DNA of 64,000 nucleotides, from contig CAXKVR010000105.1 in NCBI GenBank assembly GCA_964058845.1, forward strand, positions 124,001 to 188,000, written 5' to 3'. The notes under the pieces are model-generated. The model was not told where the DNA came from, searched no databases, and worked only from the letters and a program-made list of their open reading frames with translations. Position 1 is the stretch's first letter; each line of letters opens with the position of its first letter. Origin of the DNA: Carex sylvatica (Eukaryota; Streptophyta; Magnoliopsida; Poales; Cyperaceae). The translations under genes and the position numbers were made by a program. Positions 25,042-37,000 of the stretch are shown here, one piece after another.

Positions 25042-25507
25042 CACAACTCTCTCTATTTCAACACTCAATTGCTTTACTGAATACTGAATAGTATGGTTAC
25101 TGTGGTTATACTATCATTCAAAGAACGATTGATTTTGAAACTATGTAACTTGGCGATGTAAACGAGAAAATAATTGCCATGTAGACGAGAAGAAGTGATG
25201 AGAGAGAAAGATAATTGTGTATTAGCAGTTCCTTATTCTGGCCCCACCCCGTCTCCTCTTTCTCCGACATTTTTAAAAATACCCAAAAATAAAAATAAAT
25301 TATTAAGAATAACCACGGTTTGAACAAAATTTTAAAAATACCCAAACCGTGGAAAAAATCGTTTATTTTCAAAACCGTGAAAAAAATTCACGGTTTTGAT
25401 TAAAATTCCAAAACCGTGGATTTATTCCACGGTTTTGGAATTTTAATTTTTTTTTTTTTTTTTTTTTTTTACTGGTTTGAATTTTTTTTATGTATATATG
25501 TATATAT

Positions 25508-25935
25508 GGAGGTTGGCTACTATGCTTATATAAGGATATCTCCACATATGCTTATAACTCATTTTTGTGCTTTTAATGTCCAAATGGTCGATCTGAACCG
25601 TTCATCTTGTTCTCCATATTAATATGTGCTTGGAGACCAAATTTTACATTTTTCTGAATTTTTTTACTATTTATTAAGCCACTTTGAAAATTATTAATCC
25701 AACGGTGGCTGCTGATTTTACTGTTTTATGCAGCCACCGTTGGATTAATAATTTTCAAAGTGGCTTAATAAATAGTAAAAAAATTCAGAAAAATGTAAAA
25801 TTTAGTCTCCAAGCACATTTCAATATAGAGATCACATCTAACGGTTCAGATCGACCATTTGGATATTGGAAACACAAAAATGAGTTATAAGCATATGTGG
25901 GGATATGCTTATATAAGCATAGTAGCCAACCTCTG
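25508..25935. mobile_element. Hairpin MITE b1 inside E1
   Basis: The arms begin and end with GAGGTTGGCTACTATGCTTA in opposite orientation. The core (GGTCGATCTGAACCGTTCAT and onward) belongs to the family also at 11.7, 28.5, 40.8-41.6 and 48.8 kb. The centre is CCAACGGTGGCTGC, a short loop, then GCAGCCACCGTTGG. Confidence 0.8.
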
Positions 25936-25962
25936 TATATATGTATATGTATAATATGTATA

Positions 25963-26391
25963 CAGAGGTTGGCTACTATGCTTATATAAGCATATCCCCA
26001 CATATGCTTATAACTTATTTTTGTGTTTCCACTACCCAAATGGTCGATCGGAACCGTTCATCTTGTTCTCCATATTAATATGTTCTTGGAAACTAAATTT
26101 TACATTTTTTTGAATTTTTTTACTATTTATTAAGCCACTTTGAAAATCGCTGATCCAACGGTGGCTGCACAAAACAGTAAAATCAGCAGCCACCGTTGGA
26201 TTAATAATTTTCAAAGTGGCTTAATAAATAGTAAAAAAATTCAGAAAAATGTAAAATTTAGTTTCCAAGAACATATTAATATGGAGAACAAGATGAACGG
26301 TTCCGATCGACCATTTGGGCATTGGAAACACAAAAATGAGTTATAAGCATATGTGGGGATATGCTTATATAAGCATAGTAGCCAACCTCTA
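25963..26391. mobile_element. Hairpin MITE b2 inside E1, inverted relative to b1 and b3
   Basis: It has the same ends and core as b1. The central loop between the two GGTGGCTGC/GCAGCCACC stems reads ACAAAACAGTAAAATCA, the reverse complement of the b1 and b3 loops. This copy, or its loop, is therefore flipped. It is separated from its neighbours only by TATATG-type spacers of about 30 bp. Confidence 0.8.
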
Positions 26392-26420
26392 TGGATATGT
26401 ATATGTATATGTATGTATGT

Positions 26421-26846
26421 AGAGGTTGGCTACTATGCTTATATAAGCATATCCCCACATATGCTTATAACTCATTTTTGTGCTTCCAATGTCCAAATGG
26501 TCGATCTGAACTGTTCATCTTGTTCTCCATATTAATATGTGCTTGGAAACTAAATTTTATATTTTTCTGAATTTTTTTACTATTTATTAAGCCACTTTGA
26601 AAATTATTAATCCAACGGTGGCTGCTGATTTTACTGTTTTGTGCAGCCACCGTTGGATCAGCGATTTTCAAAGTGGCTTAATAAATAGTAAAAAAATTCA
26701 GAAAAATGTAAAATTTAGTTTCCAAGCACATATTAATATGGAGAACAAGATGAACGGTTCAGATCGACCATTTGGACATTGGAAGCACAAAAATGAGTTA
26801 TAAGCATATGTGGAGATATGCTTATATAAGCATAGTAGCCAACCTC
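26421..26846. mobile_element. Hairpin MITE b3 inside E1
   Basis: Third copy of the same hairpin in tandem, in the b1 orientation. It is very similar to b1 and b2, so the three probably arose by local amplification, not independent insertion. Confidence 0.8.
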
Positions 26847-26859
26847 AATGTATGTATAT

Positions 26860-27620
26860 ATAAATGTTCTATTTTTAGTTCATTTCAAATAATGAATTAT
26901 GTACATAATTAATAAAATTTATAACCAAAATATAGCACCTATACATTTTTATTCAATTTTTATAAATTCACGGTTCTAAATTTTTATTAATTTTTTTTTT
27001 TGCTTTTATTTTTTTGCACTATTAAGGTCTGAATAAATAAAAGATCCACGGTTTATTTTAAAATATTTTTATATTATATATACATATACATATATTATAC
27101 TATATTATATATATACATAAAAAAAATAAACCGTGGATCTTTTATTTATTCAAACCTTAATAGTGCAAAAAAATAAAAGCAAAAAAAAAAATTAATAAAA
27201 ATTGAATAAAAATGTATAGGTGCTATATTTTGGTTATAAATTTTTATTAATTATGTACATAATTCATTATTTGAAATGGACTAAAAATAGAACATTTATA
27301 TTATATATATACATCATCGTATTGAACTAAAAATTTTAACATATCTATTATGTTGAACATTTATATATACTATACATATATTATATTATATTATATTATA
27401 TATATATATACATAAAAAAATAAACTGTGGATATTTTATTTATTCAAACCTTAATAGTGCAAAAAAAATAAAAGCAAAAAAAAAATTAATAAAAATTTAG
27501 AACCGTGAATTTATAAAAATTGAATAAAAATATATAGGTGCTATATTTTGGTTATAAATTTTATTAATTATGTACATAATTCATTATTTGAAATGAACTA
27601 AAAATAGAACATTTATATAT
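26860..27620. repeat. Alternating inverted repeat array inside E1
   Basis: A unit of about 230-250 bp occurs three times in alternating or adjacent orientations. It carries AATGAATTATGTACATAATT, ATATAGCACCTATA and TTGCACTATTAAGGT-type words (near 26890, 27240 and 27570). The units are joined by TATATA-rich spacers and each carries a TCCACGGTTTA-type stem. It is non-coding. Confidence 0.65.
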
Positions 27621-27975
27621 ACATACATACATATACATATACATATTATACATATACATATATACATATACAACATAAAAAAAATTCAAACCAGTAAAAA
27701 AAAAAAAAAAAAAAAAAAAAAGAAAAAAAAAGATTAAAATTCCAAAACCGTGGATTTATTCCACGGTTTTGAATAAAAATTCAGAACCGTGGAATAAATC
27801 CACGGTTTTGGAATTTTAATCAAAACCGTGAATTTTTTTCACGGTTCTGAAAAAAAAATCAAAACCGTGAATTTATTCCACGGTTTGGGCATTTTTAAAA
27901 TTTTGTCCAAACCGTGGTTATTCTTAATAATTTATTTTTATTTTTGAGTATTTTTAAAAATGTCGGCCTCTTTCT

Positions 27976-28200
27976 TCTCTTTCATTTTCGTAATTCAGTC
28001 TAAAAGATCAAATTTAAATTTGAAAAATGAAGTACTAAAACGTACCTCGTTGTGATCATTCCTCCTGGAACGTTCCAAATTATACAAATTGACAGATTTT
28101 CCCTTGCCTTAATTTGACCAGACGACTCAGAATCTTAGATAAACCTCTCTTTTGTATTGGGGGATTTTTTTTTTTTTTTTTTGAAGGTTTTGTTATAGAG
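27976..28200. other. Displaced upstream region of ABCA copy 2
   Basis: The sequence right after E1 continues the upstream homology of the other ABCA copies: CGTAATTCAGT near 27990, an AAAACGTACC word, CATTCCTCCTGGAACG and CAGATTTTCCC. Before E1 inserted, it lay about 220-450 bp upstream of the copy 2 start. Confidence 0.65.
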
Positions 28201-28532
28201 GATTGTTGTTATACTCATTCAAATATTTTAAATTGTGTACTTTTTCTCAAACCAAAAATATTACTATTTATTTTAAATTAAAATACTTTCTTTCTTTTTT
28301 TCTTATATTTATCAGTTCTGAAATTTTTAAACTTAATTATTTATTTTGTTCTCCTTTGAAATACATATTTGTTCTATTTTTAAATAGAAACGTCCATAAC
28401 ATACAACACTCCGCCCCTTTTTAAAAAATACAATATATGTCCTATCCTTCTGTTATTAATTTTAATATTGATTAACTTGGCATAACAAAAAGTGCTATTT
28501 TATTAGAGGAGGGATCCAATTACACCCTTTTT

Positions 28533-28858
28533 TGGTGACACCGAATTACACTCTTCATTTTCAAAGTTTTCAAATTTCAAACAGTCGATCCAAACTGTTT
28601 AACATAATAGATATGTTAAAATGTGCTTGCAGATCAAGTTTTACATTTTTTTGAATTTTTTTATTATTTATTAAGTATTTAACAAAATCGCTATATTCAG
28701 ACCGTTGAATTTTTGTACCCATCTTAATAAATAGTAAAAAAAAATCAAAAAAATATATAATTTGATCTGCAAGCATATTTTAACATATCTATCAAGTTGA
28801 ACGGTTTTGATCGACTGTTTGAACTTTGTAAATATAGGGTGTAATCCGGTGTAACCAT
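28533..28858. mobile_element. Hairpin MITE (core family, variant c)
   Basis: The outer ends are GGTGACACCGAATTACACTC and, in reverse complement, GGTTACACCGGATTACACCC. The inner core (CAGTCGATCCAAACTGTT, then TGTGCTTGCAGATCAAGTTT-like, then TATTTATTAAG) matches the family. The target-site duplication is not clear. Confidence 0.7.
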
Positions 28859-29032
28859 TGATACAAATACTGTTTTTTTTTTTTTTTTTTTTAAACTGAT
28901 AGTTCTAGGTTTATAGTGAGTGATAGTTCTAGGCTTATACAGAGTTGTATTTGTAGCTAGGTTTGTAGATGCGTGATTTTTTTTTTAAATAAGAATAGAA
29001 CAACTTTGAAATAACTTGTCAAGAGAAAAAAA

Positions 29033-30985
29033 AATTACAGCCCTTTTAATTAGACTGAAGGAATTAATAAAATATCAAGGAGTTCTTTTAAGGCCGTCAC
29101 TCAAAGTTACATGAAAAGGTCATTAACAGATTTTATCATTTATAAATATTATTTTGAAATAATATAGACAATTAGATTAATTATATTCATATTTCGATTT
29201 TATAGAAAGAATTAAAAAAAAATTTGTTCTTTTAGGAGATTCTATAAAAGAATCGAAAAAAATGATTTCTTAAAGACTTATGTATCGCAGAGTACACCGA
29301 AATTTTTATTAATAGCATAATAAAATAAAATAATTAAAACACTCTCATTTTTGGAGAATTTCAGATTTATTCAAGACGCAGAGTCAATCTATGGATTCAA
29401 ATACTGCGGTCCGCATAGCTAATCTGTGGCCTCAGACTGAAGTATGCAGATTGAATCTGCAGTCCCAACTATTTTTTTTTTTTTACAGATTATTTATTAA
29501 TAAAAAATAAAACAATAAACTTTGAGGCTCAAACAAAACTTTGCCGCAGATTCAAGAAAGAAAACAACTCGTTTGAGATATCTCGTTAATTCGAAAAAAA
29601 AAAAAAAGTAAATCGCAGAGGACGCGAATTACAAAAATTTGTCGCTTTTGATTTATATATCTCAGATGATGCGAATTCCAAAAAAAAAATGTAAAACTGG
29701 GGTCGCAGATTAAATCTACGGACTCTAGTATGAGGCTGCTGACTAGCTGTGTGATCTTCATTAAATGAGAACGTAAGTTATATGTGTGGTCTGATTATTG
29801 ATGGAATTCACCAAAACAAGAGTGTTTCACTGTTTTGGTTTATTTATTTATTTATTGTGCTACTGATAAAAATTTCGGAGAGTACCACGCTCCATAAAAT
29901 ACATTTAATACTGAAAATGAATTGGAAAATTTCCGAATTCCTTTTGAATATCCTAAAGAATCGAAAAGAAACTCTTAATTTCTTTTATAAGAACGGAACA
30001 TGAAGATTAACCTTCTCAACTTCGAGTGATCCTTGAAAGGGCTCCTTAACATTTATTAATTCCTTCATTCTCCTAATTCTGTAGCCCAACTATTTTTTTT
30101 TTAACAGAATATTTATTAATGAAAAATAAAACAATAAACTTTGAGGCTCAACAAAACTTTGCTGCAGATTCAAAAAAGAAAACAACTCGTTTGAGATATC
30201 TCAGAGGACGTTAATTCGAAAAAAGAAAAAGAAAAGAAAAGAAAAAAAAAGTAAATCGCAGAGGACGCGAATTACAAAAATTTGTCGCTTTTATTTCTAT
30301 ATCTCAGATGAGGCGAATTCCAAAAAAGAAAAAAATGTAAAATTGGAGTCACAGATTAAATTTACGGACTCTAGTTTGAGGCCACTGGCTAGCTGTGTGG
30401 TCTCCATTAAATGAGAACGTAGGTTATATGTGCGGTCAGATTACTGATGGAATTCATCAAAATAAGAGTGTTTCACTGTTTTGGTTTATTTATTTATTTA
30501 TTGTGCTATTGATAAAAATTTCGGAGAGTACCACGCTACATAAAATACATTCAATACTGAAAATGAATTGGAAAATTTTCGAATTCCTTTTGAATATCCT
30601 AAGAAATCGAAAAGAAACTCTTAATTTCTTTTATAAGATCGGAACATGAAGATTAACCTTCTCAACTTCGAGTGATCCTTGAAACGGCTCCTTAACATTT
30701 ATTAATTCCTTCATTCTCCTAATTCACCAGCTAATTAATCTAATATTCTTAAAAAAAGTTTATAATCTCATTTTGAAAATCATATTTAATGAAGTTGGAA
30801 AAAATATTGATTTTTATTATGAGGTCGAAATTAGCCTATATTACTTTAAAATAAAATATATCAATAAAAATATATATTATTGACCTTTTCCTGTGTAATT
30901 TTGGGTGACGTCTTAAAAGGACTCCTTGACATTTTATTAATTCTTCCAGTTTCATAATTCACCCGTTAATTAAAAGGGTTGTCAC
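29033..30985. mobile_element. Putative terminal-inverted-repeat element with an internal tandem duplication
   Basis: About 100 bp at the left (CAGCCCTTTTAATTAGACTG ... GGCCGTCACTCAAAGTTACA) matches the right end in reverse complement (CAACCCTTTTAATTAACGGG ... GACGTCACCCAAAATTACAC). The interior is largely two tandem units of about 620-650 bp. I could not see a target-site duplication, so boundaries are approximate and the superfamily is open. Confidence 0.55.
29459..30726. repeat. Tandem duplication of a ~0.62-0.65 kb unit
   Basis: Units run about 29459-30079 and 30080-30726 and are highly similar throughout, for example GTTTCACTGTTTTGGTTTAT at 29824 and 30470. Each contains the same short open frame (MNWKI(S/F)EFLLNIL), but it has no known domain and the composition is plain AT-rich, so I do not call a gene. 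The second unit has extra A-rich sequence, which explains the length difference. Confidence 0.75.
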
Positions 30986-30989
30986 TTTC

Positions 30990-33900
30990 TTTGTTTGATA
31001 AGTTATTTCACAGTTAGCTTTTTTAATAAAAATTTACGGTTATTTTAAAAGAAGAGGAGAGTTCAAATGTCTTTATTTTTTGTGCCTCCATCATATCTTC
31101 ATTTTTAAAACGTAAATAACTTAAAATTTAAAACATAAATATCAAAATAAAACTGTTATATGTGATCTATTTAATTTTTTTCATGTGCTCATCCAATATT
31201 ATCACAATTTTAATTTTGTTTTTATATGAAACAATAAGTTAAAAAATCAATGTCTATAAATTATCCATGTTAGTACATTTTTACAAGTTATTTATAACAT
31301 GAAATGTTATCATTTTTTATAAGTGCATTGATAAAATGACGTAGATCTTATCTAATGGTTTTATTTTGACTTTTAAGTTTTAAATTTAGAGTTATTAATA
31401 TTTTTAAAAATAGAAAAAAAATAAAGACATTTAATTGAACACTCATCTTTAAAAAAAATTCAATGGAAATAAAAAAAGAATTTTTTTTTCAGTTTTCATC
31501 AACACAATCCATCTAATATCGTACAATATTATAATAATAAATTTTATAAATATAAAAGACTGGGTCAACGAGCTTCTGGAATTTTCGAGCTCAGTTTGAC
31601 AAAGAATACATAAAATGTTGGAAAGAGATAGATTCGAAAAAGAATGAAAGGAGCCGCTGAGATTCTTAACGGCCCAATTAATGCCATGACTTTAATTTTA
31701 TTTGCAATATTTACTATTGGCGTAGATAAAAAAAACGGAAAAATCAGCATTGCGGCCTCTTTATTTATATGTAGTCAAACAAGAGGCACCTATCAAAAAG
31801 TTAGATCGAATTCCGTGTATCCGAATCAGACCTTTGATTAATTAGTTTAACAAAAAGATAATTACGGCACGCCTCGTAAGCAAATCTGCTTTAATTCCCA
31901 TGACATCCATGTTCGTACGACAATAATGCCCTCGGCATTCATCTATTTCCTTTTCTAGACTTAGCTCACCTAATCAACAGGAGCACCAGCTTTGCTAATT
32001 AGGTCACCTAATCCCTGTTGTTGAGTTCATTTTATTTTAAATTTTTTGAAATTCGTTCTACTCTAGTTAATGATCACACTTAATATAATTTTTTTACATT
32101 AAAATAGCACATTTTTATTAGATGAACTGTTATGATTTGATCTTTTAATTTTTGGTGAGATTATGGGAGCATAATCTTAAACATTTCATGCATCAAAAAT
32201 AAAATGGGGCATACCACATACCCAATGCCAAAAGCTCCCACACGTTATGGGGTCTGGAGAAGGAAATTTCCAGGCAGCATTTTCCTTGCTTATTGCAAGG
32301 AGTCCGTGTCCCTCCCAGTACCTGAGGTGCAATTGAAAAAAATAAACGGTCCAGGTTAATTCCATCAAGACCAAACTCAATTCGGTGGCGGTTGAGGTTC
32401 TGCTTTGAAATTCATGCGAAGTGAAATAAACGACCTAGATTCACCACTTGCACCTCAAGTACCGGGGGTGATACGGATTCTATTGCAAGGAGGCTGATTC
32501 ATACATCAAAATTAAAAAGAAAAAAATACTTATGAAAGATTTATATATGGTTTCGGCATGTATAGGCCCAGTCCTGACCTAGGACATCCAGGGCGACGGC
32601 CTTGGACTCCAAAATCCAACAGGCCCTCAAAACAAAAATAATATCTGCATTCTCGTTTGTATAATAACAGTCCCAATAAAAGAGAAATAATAACAACCCA
32701 AGCAAAAAAGCAAACGATCATGTATTATTGTATAAAAAGCTCTCGCTTGTGTTTCAAGTGCCCAAACAAATAATAACAATCCATCATTTCTGCGGTTCTG
32801 CCGTTTCTTGAAACGACAAACGAGAAGGAAAAGAAAAAAAATAAAAAATCAAGTTCTACAGTTCTGCCTTTTTTTCTTTCTGAAAATCGACAAACAAGAA
32901 ATTAAAGGAAGAAATAAATTAAGAAACTTAGTTCTTCTCACGAGTCACTGATTAAATTGCATTCTTTATTTGACAATACTTTTACCAACATTACTAATGT
33001 TTTTAATATCTAATGCTTCTTTTTAATAAATCATAAATAAAGAGGCTTGGATATCTACTATTTTATATCGACACAGTTATTTACTATTTTTTTGCCAACA
33101 ATATAAAAAAATTGTCATGATAAAGGACTCGGAAAGAGAGGATTTGTGTTAGCCCAATAAAATGGGCCCATTTTTGGGCTATTCCTATGAAGCAAAATAG
33201 ACCGACCCAACTAATTGGGCCAACTTCATTTAATTCCTTGCAACGACAACGACAATAATAACAAAAAGAAAATAGAATAAAACTTTACATTTAAAACAAG
33301 TAACAAATGGTTATTACAATCAGGTGCCCAATTATTAAGAAATTTAGTTAGAGAAGGCAACTTTTCCACCTATCTATTAGGCACGCGGCATCTATTAATT
33401 CGGTGGCGCCTATTTAAAATATATAATGTCTGCTTTCAGATTCGTGCCAGATTAAAATAGACGACTCACATATCATTCTTCGTTTACTTTTCTTACTTTG
33501 ACTGAAATCTTGTTTTGTAATGGAAGCAGCGTAGAGGACTGGTACACTGTTTTCCTTCCCCGATTTGCATGGTCAAGGAAATTTGTGCATTATTGATTAT
33601 CGGTTGTCTATTGTTGAATTTTCAATCTAATCGAACTTGGACATTTTTGTCAGATATTGCTTCTCTCTGAGCAAACTCAGGTTCTGAGAAATTACATAAG
33701 TAATAACAAGTTGTCATTAAGGGAAAAAAAAAATGTGAAAGTTATTCCTTCTAATTTGACTATAATAAATAAGGATTCTAGTAAGACACACAAGATCTAA
33801 AAATTCACAAACTATGTGAAAAGGTCCCAATTATTTTTCATATACTACAGCAAGGAAGAGAAATATACAGGGGACCTAATGAATCCCTCACCACCCAATT

Positions 33901-34000
33901 CAAAAGAAAATAATAACAAAATTAACAACAACGAAAAAGAAGCAACAGAAAGGAAAAAAATAAAACATGAGTAATCTTAATGTTGTAAATTGAACTTGTA
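30990..34000. other. Intergenic DNA, with a segment homologous to 57.6-59.0 kb
   Basis: No gene is recognised. About 31760-32010 is homologous to the two sides of the element at 57667-58727, through GATTAATTAGTTTAA, TTGCTTTAATTCCCA and CTCACCTAATCAA. It holds the empty site TAACAAAAA (31848-31856). About 33480-34000 is homologous to 46660-47190 and partly to 42060-42150; these are 3' flanks of ABCA units. Confidence 0.55.
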
Positions 34001-34003
34001 TAT

Positions 34004-37000
34004 TTAGGAAAGCACGTTAAATGCCTGCGCCCCCTTGGCAACTTTTATGAAGACGTCTTCTAGAGTTGTGTCGGCCAAACCCCATGCGTAAATTGCAAAC
34101 CGGCTCTTGGCCTTCTCCACTGCCTGGAAAACATCTGAAATTCTCACCTCCTGTTTTGGTATTTCAAACTTTTGCGTCCCAGATATGTGGTAGATCTTGT
34201 TTGCATTTGGGGAGAGGCGCCGCACTAGGGTTTCTACTTCCTGTTCCTTCTCTGCTGAGGTGGTCACGGTGAACACATATGACCCTCCATACCTTGCCTT
34301 CAACTGCCATAATATTATACAATTCAAATTTGTCATGTATCATTATCTACATTTCAGACACATGTATAGAGTGTAATATTTTTGTTAATAACTCAACAAA
34401 AACAAAAAGTAAGACCAGAAAGGACATACCTCCTTAGGGTTGCCTAAACACTGGAAGCTTCCATCCACAAAAATACCAAGCCGGTCACATAACACCTCTG
34501 CCTCCTCCATTGAATGTGCTGAAACAAAGCCATTCGGAAAGTCATTGGTTATAGTTCTTATTGGTATAAAATGATAATTTATGATAGAAGAAACAAATAT
34601 TACTTGTAAGAATAATAGCACGGTCTTTCTTGGCACGCTTGACAACAGTCCACAAATTGTTTCTTGAAGCAGGGTCCAATCCAGTACTAGGCTCATCCAT
34701 GTAAACTACCTAAAAAATTGAAAGAAGAAATGATCGTTATCTGGCAACTTAATAGTAAATTAATATACTAAACCAAAATAAAAAGTGCCAGTAAATCAGA
34801 ATTGGAGTGGGGCAGTATTCCACACCTTAGGGTCTCCAATGAAAGAAATCGCAACACTGAGCCTTCTTTTCATGCCACCGCTATACGTCTTTGCTTGTTT
34901 GTCCCCAACCCCACCATAGAATAAATTAACGCTCTTCAGTGATTCTTCAACTGCCTATTTTTTTGGGGAAAAAAGTTGTTTGCAAACTTGTGTTTTCGAG
35001 AATTAAGGAAGTAAACAAATAAATAATAAAATGTCATGTAAGGGTGTTATGTGTAATGTACCTGCATTAGAGCGTCACCCTTGAGATTCTTGAGCCGGCC
35101 ATAAAATAACAGATGTTCCCGTCCAGTCAGAGTTTCCCATAACAAGCTACATTTTTTAGTGATAAAAGAAAAGAAGTTCATTAAATTTTCGGTCAACAAC
35201 CTTAATTATAAGAATAACTCATATTTCTATGATTTTTTTATCAGAACTAAGAGGGACGCAGGAAAATAAAGAAAGATATTCAAAAATAGATAACATTAGC
35301 AAAGCTTACTCATGTTGGGGACAAACACCCATGTTGGTATAGATGCCATCCATGTCAGTCCTTATGTCCATTCCTTGTACATACGCTGTACCTGATGTTG
35401 ATTTAATCAACCCTATCATCTGTTAACACAAAAAATAAACCCCCTATTTATTATCGAATTATAATTTACCTATATATGTACATACATGCACATTATATTC
35501 TGAGTTTGCACAATTGCCAATTAAATTAGAAGCCAAGAACATGACTACTGAAACAGGAGGAGGCACACATACTTATTCAATGTTCCAATATTGAAAAAGG
35601 AAAGTACGAACCATATGGATGAAGGATGTCTTGCCAGCGCCGTTGGGGCCGAGCATTCCGAAACACTCGCCTTGAGGAAGAGCGAGAGAGAGTCCTTCAA
35701 CCGCCACCTTGTCAGGGTTGCCGTCCTGTCCGGGATACACCTTTCTTAGGTTGTCAGATATCACCGCATAGTTGTTTGTGTTTTCTTCCATCACCAGCTT
35801 CTCCACCAATTCCCTCTGCAATTCAGTTCATTATATTTTAATCATATCCATTCCATTGATCCAACTACTCCAATTATCTATTTATCTTCAAACCTAGAGC
35901 GCTTCCTATTATTATACATAACCAAGCAACTGACTACTATTCTCATAAATATCAAAAAAGGAAAAGGAAAAAAAAAAAAAGCAAAGAACATGGAAAAGGA
36001 GGACATCAAACATACCTCTTGAGTGACGTCAAGCTTGTTGTTGACATCAATGATGACTTTGGCAGAGCCCTGGCGGTTGAAGCTATTTGTCAACTGAAGG
36101 GACGGCGACCGGCTCATCTTCTTCTTCTTCTTCAAGAATTTCAAAAAAAAGAGGGGATCTTTGCGGATGTTGCCTCCGAGGGACGACACCTGATCAATGT
36201 AGAACGCCAGAGGAAGCAGCACCATCCACTCCAACACCATAATGATCATCGCATTTCTAATGCCATTCTCTGAGCTACTCAGATCCCCCCACCTCATTCC
36301 ATTTGTGCCTGTGGAACTTCCGCTGGATGCGTACTGCCCAAACTCGTACAAGCCCCGGTACAGAGAGAAGCCCGGCACCAGCTCCATCACTATAATCCAA
36401 CCCTCTGTGTAGAAAATGTTGATTTGAAGTTTAGAAGAAAAAATTGGCATTTTGGCTAATCAACCAAGTAAACAAAGTGAGCATGTCTTATTGTCTCATG
36501 AATATGAACTTCAGAAATGATCTTACTTGAAAAAGATGAATCTTCCATTAAGAACTTCAAGAGATATTGGCCAAGTAAGCCAGTTCCAAACACATAAATG
36601 TAGCCAATCACTGCACCACACATTTTAAACGTGTAACATTACAATTATTTATTTTTTCAATGAGAGATATATAGAGAGTTGCTAATTAAGTTTCCTACGT
36701 TGGCATTTTTAATACAAAGTTCTTAGTCTGACCTGTAGCAGTCTTGACAGTTGAAAAGAAAGTAGCTATAAGAAAAGCGAAGGCGATCTGAAGATTGATA
36801 TAAAGGAAATAAAACACCACTTGTATGCTGTAGTCGTTTAATCTGAAAATTTCCAATCCTGAAGGAAACCAGGAGATTACTCAACATCTACATTAAGAAC
36901 CTCAATTTCATGGTAATAGTATGCATGACAAATTGACAAGGCTGGTATAAAAAAATAAAAAATCAAAGAAGATTGCTACCTATTAGAGAGCCAAATATCA

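Larger units (their letters stand above)
25264..27966. mobile_element. Large foldback element E1 in the ABCA copy 2 promoter (2703 bp)
   Basis: Perfect 9-bp direct repeats CCTCTTTCT lie at 25255-25263 and 27967-27975. The ends are CCGACATTTTTAAAAATACC in both orientations, and the terminal inverted repeats run more than 150 bp. Inside each arm the palindrome AACCGTGGATTTATTCCACG (and variants) is repeated. The interior holds three tandem hairpin MITEs (25508-26846) and an alternating inverted array (about 26860-27620). No long frame is present. The duplication length points to the Mutator superfamily; the foldback architecture is shared with the elements at 55499-57098 and 59629-60533. Confidence 0.85.

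Noticed and set aside
25042..25068. Longer N-terminus for copy 2 (and likewise copies 3 and 4)
   Set aside because: The upstream in-frame codons at the apparent starts are TTG or GTG, not ATG. The aligned ATG before (G/E)AS is the plausible start.
25684..26803. Family of similar 60-84 codon frames on both strands
   Set aside because: All are readings of the three hairpin MITE arms in different orientations. The repeated 'protein' is a repeat artefact.
26860..27620. CRISPR-like regularly spaced repeats
   Set aside because: The units are inverted and AT-rich, inside a transposon of a plant genome. There are no short identical direct repeats with unique spacers.
29782..30649. Pair of similar small proteins from the two tandem units
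   Set aside because: The similarity comes from the DNA duplication. Composition is AT-driven, no domain is recognisable, and no selection on the reading frame can be argued from two copies.
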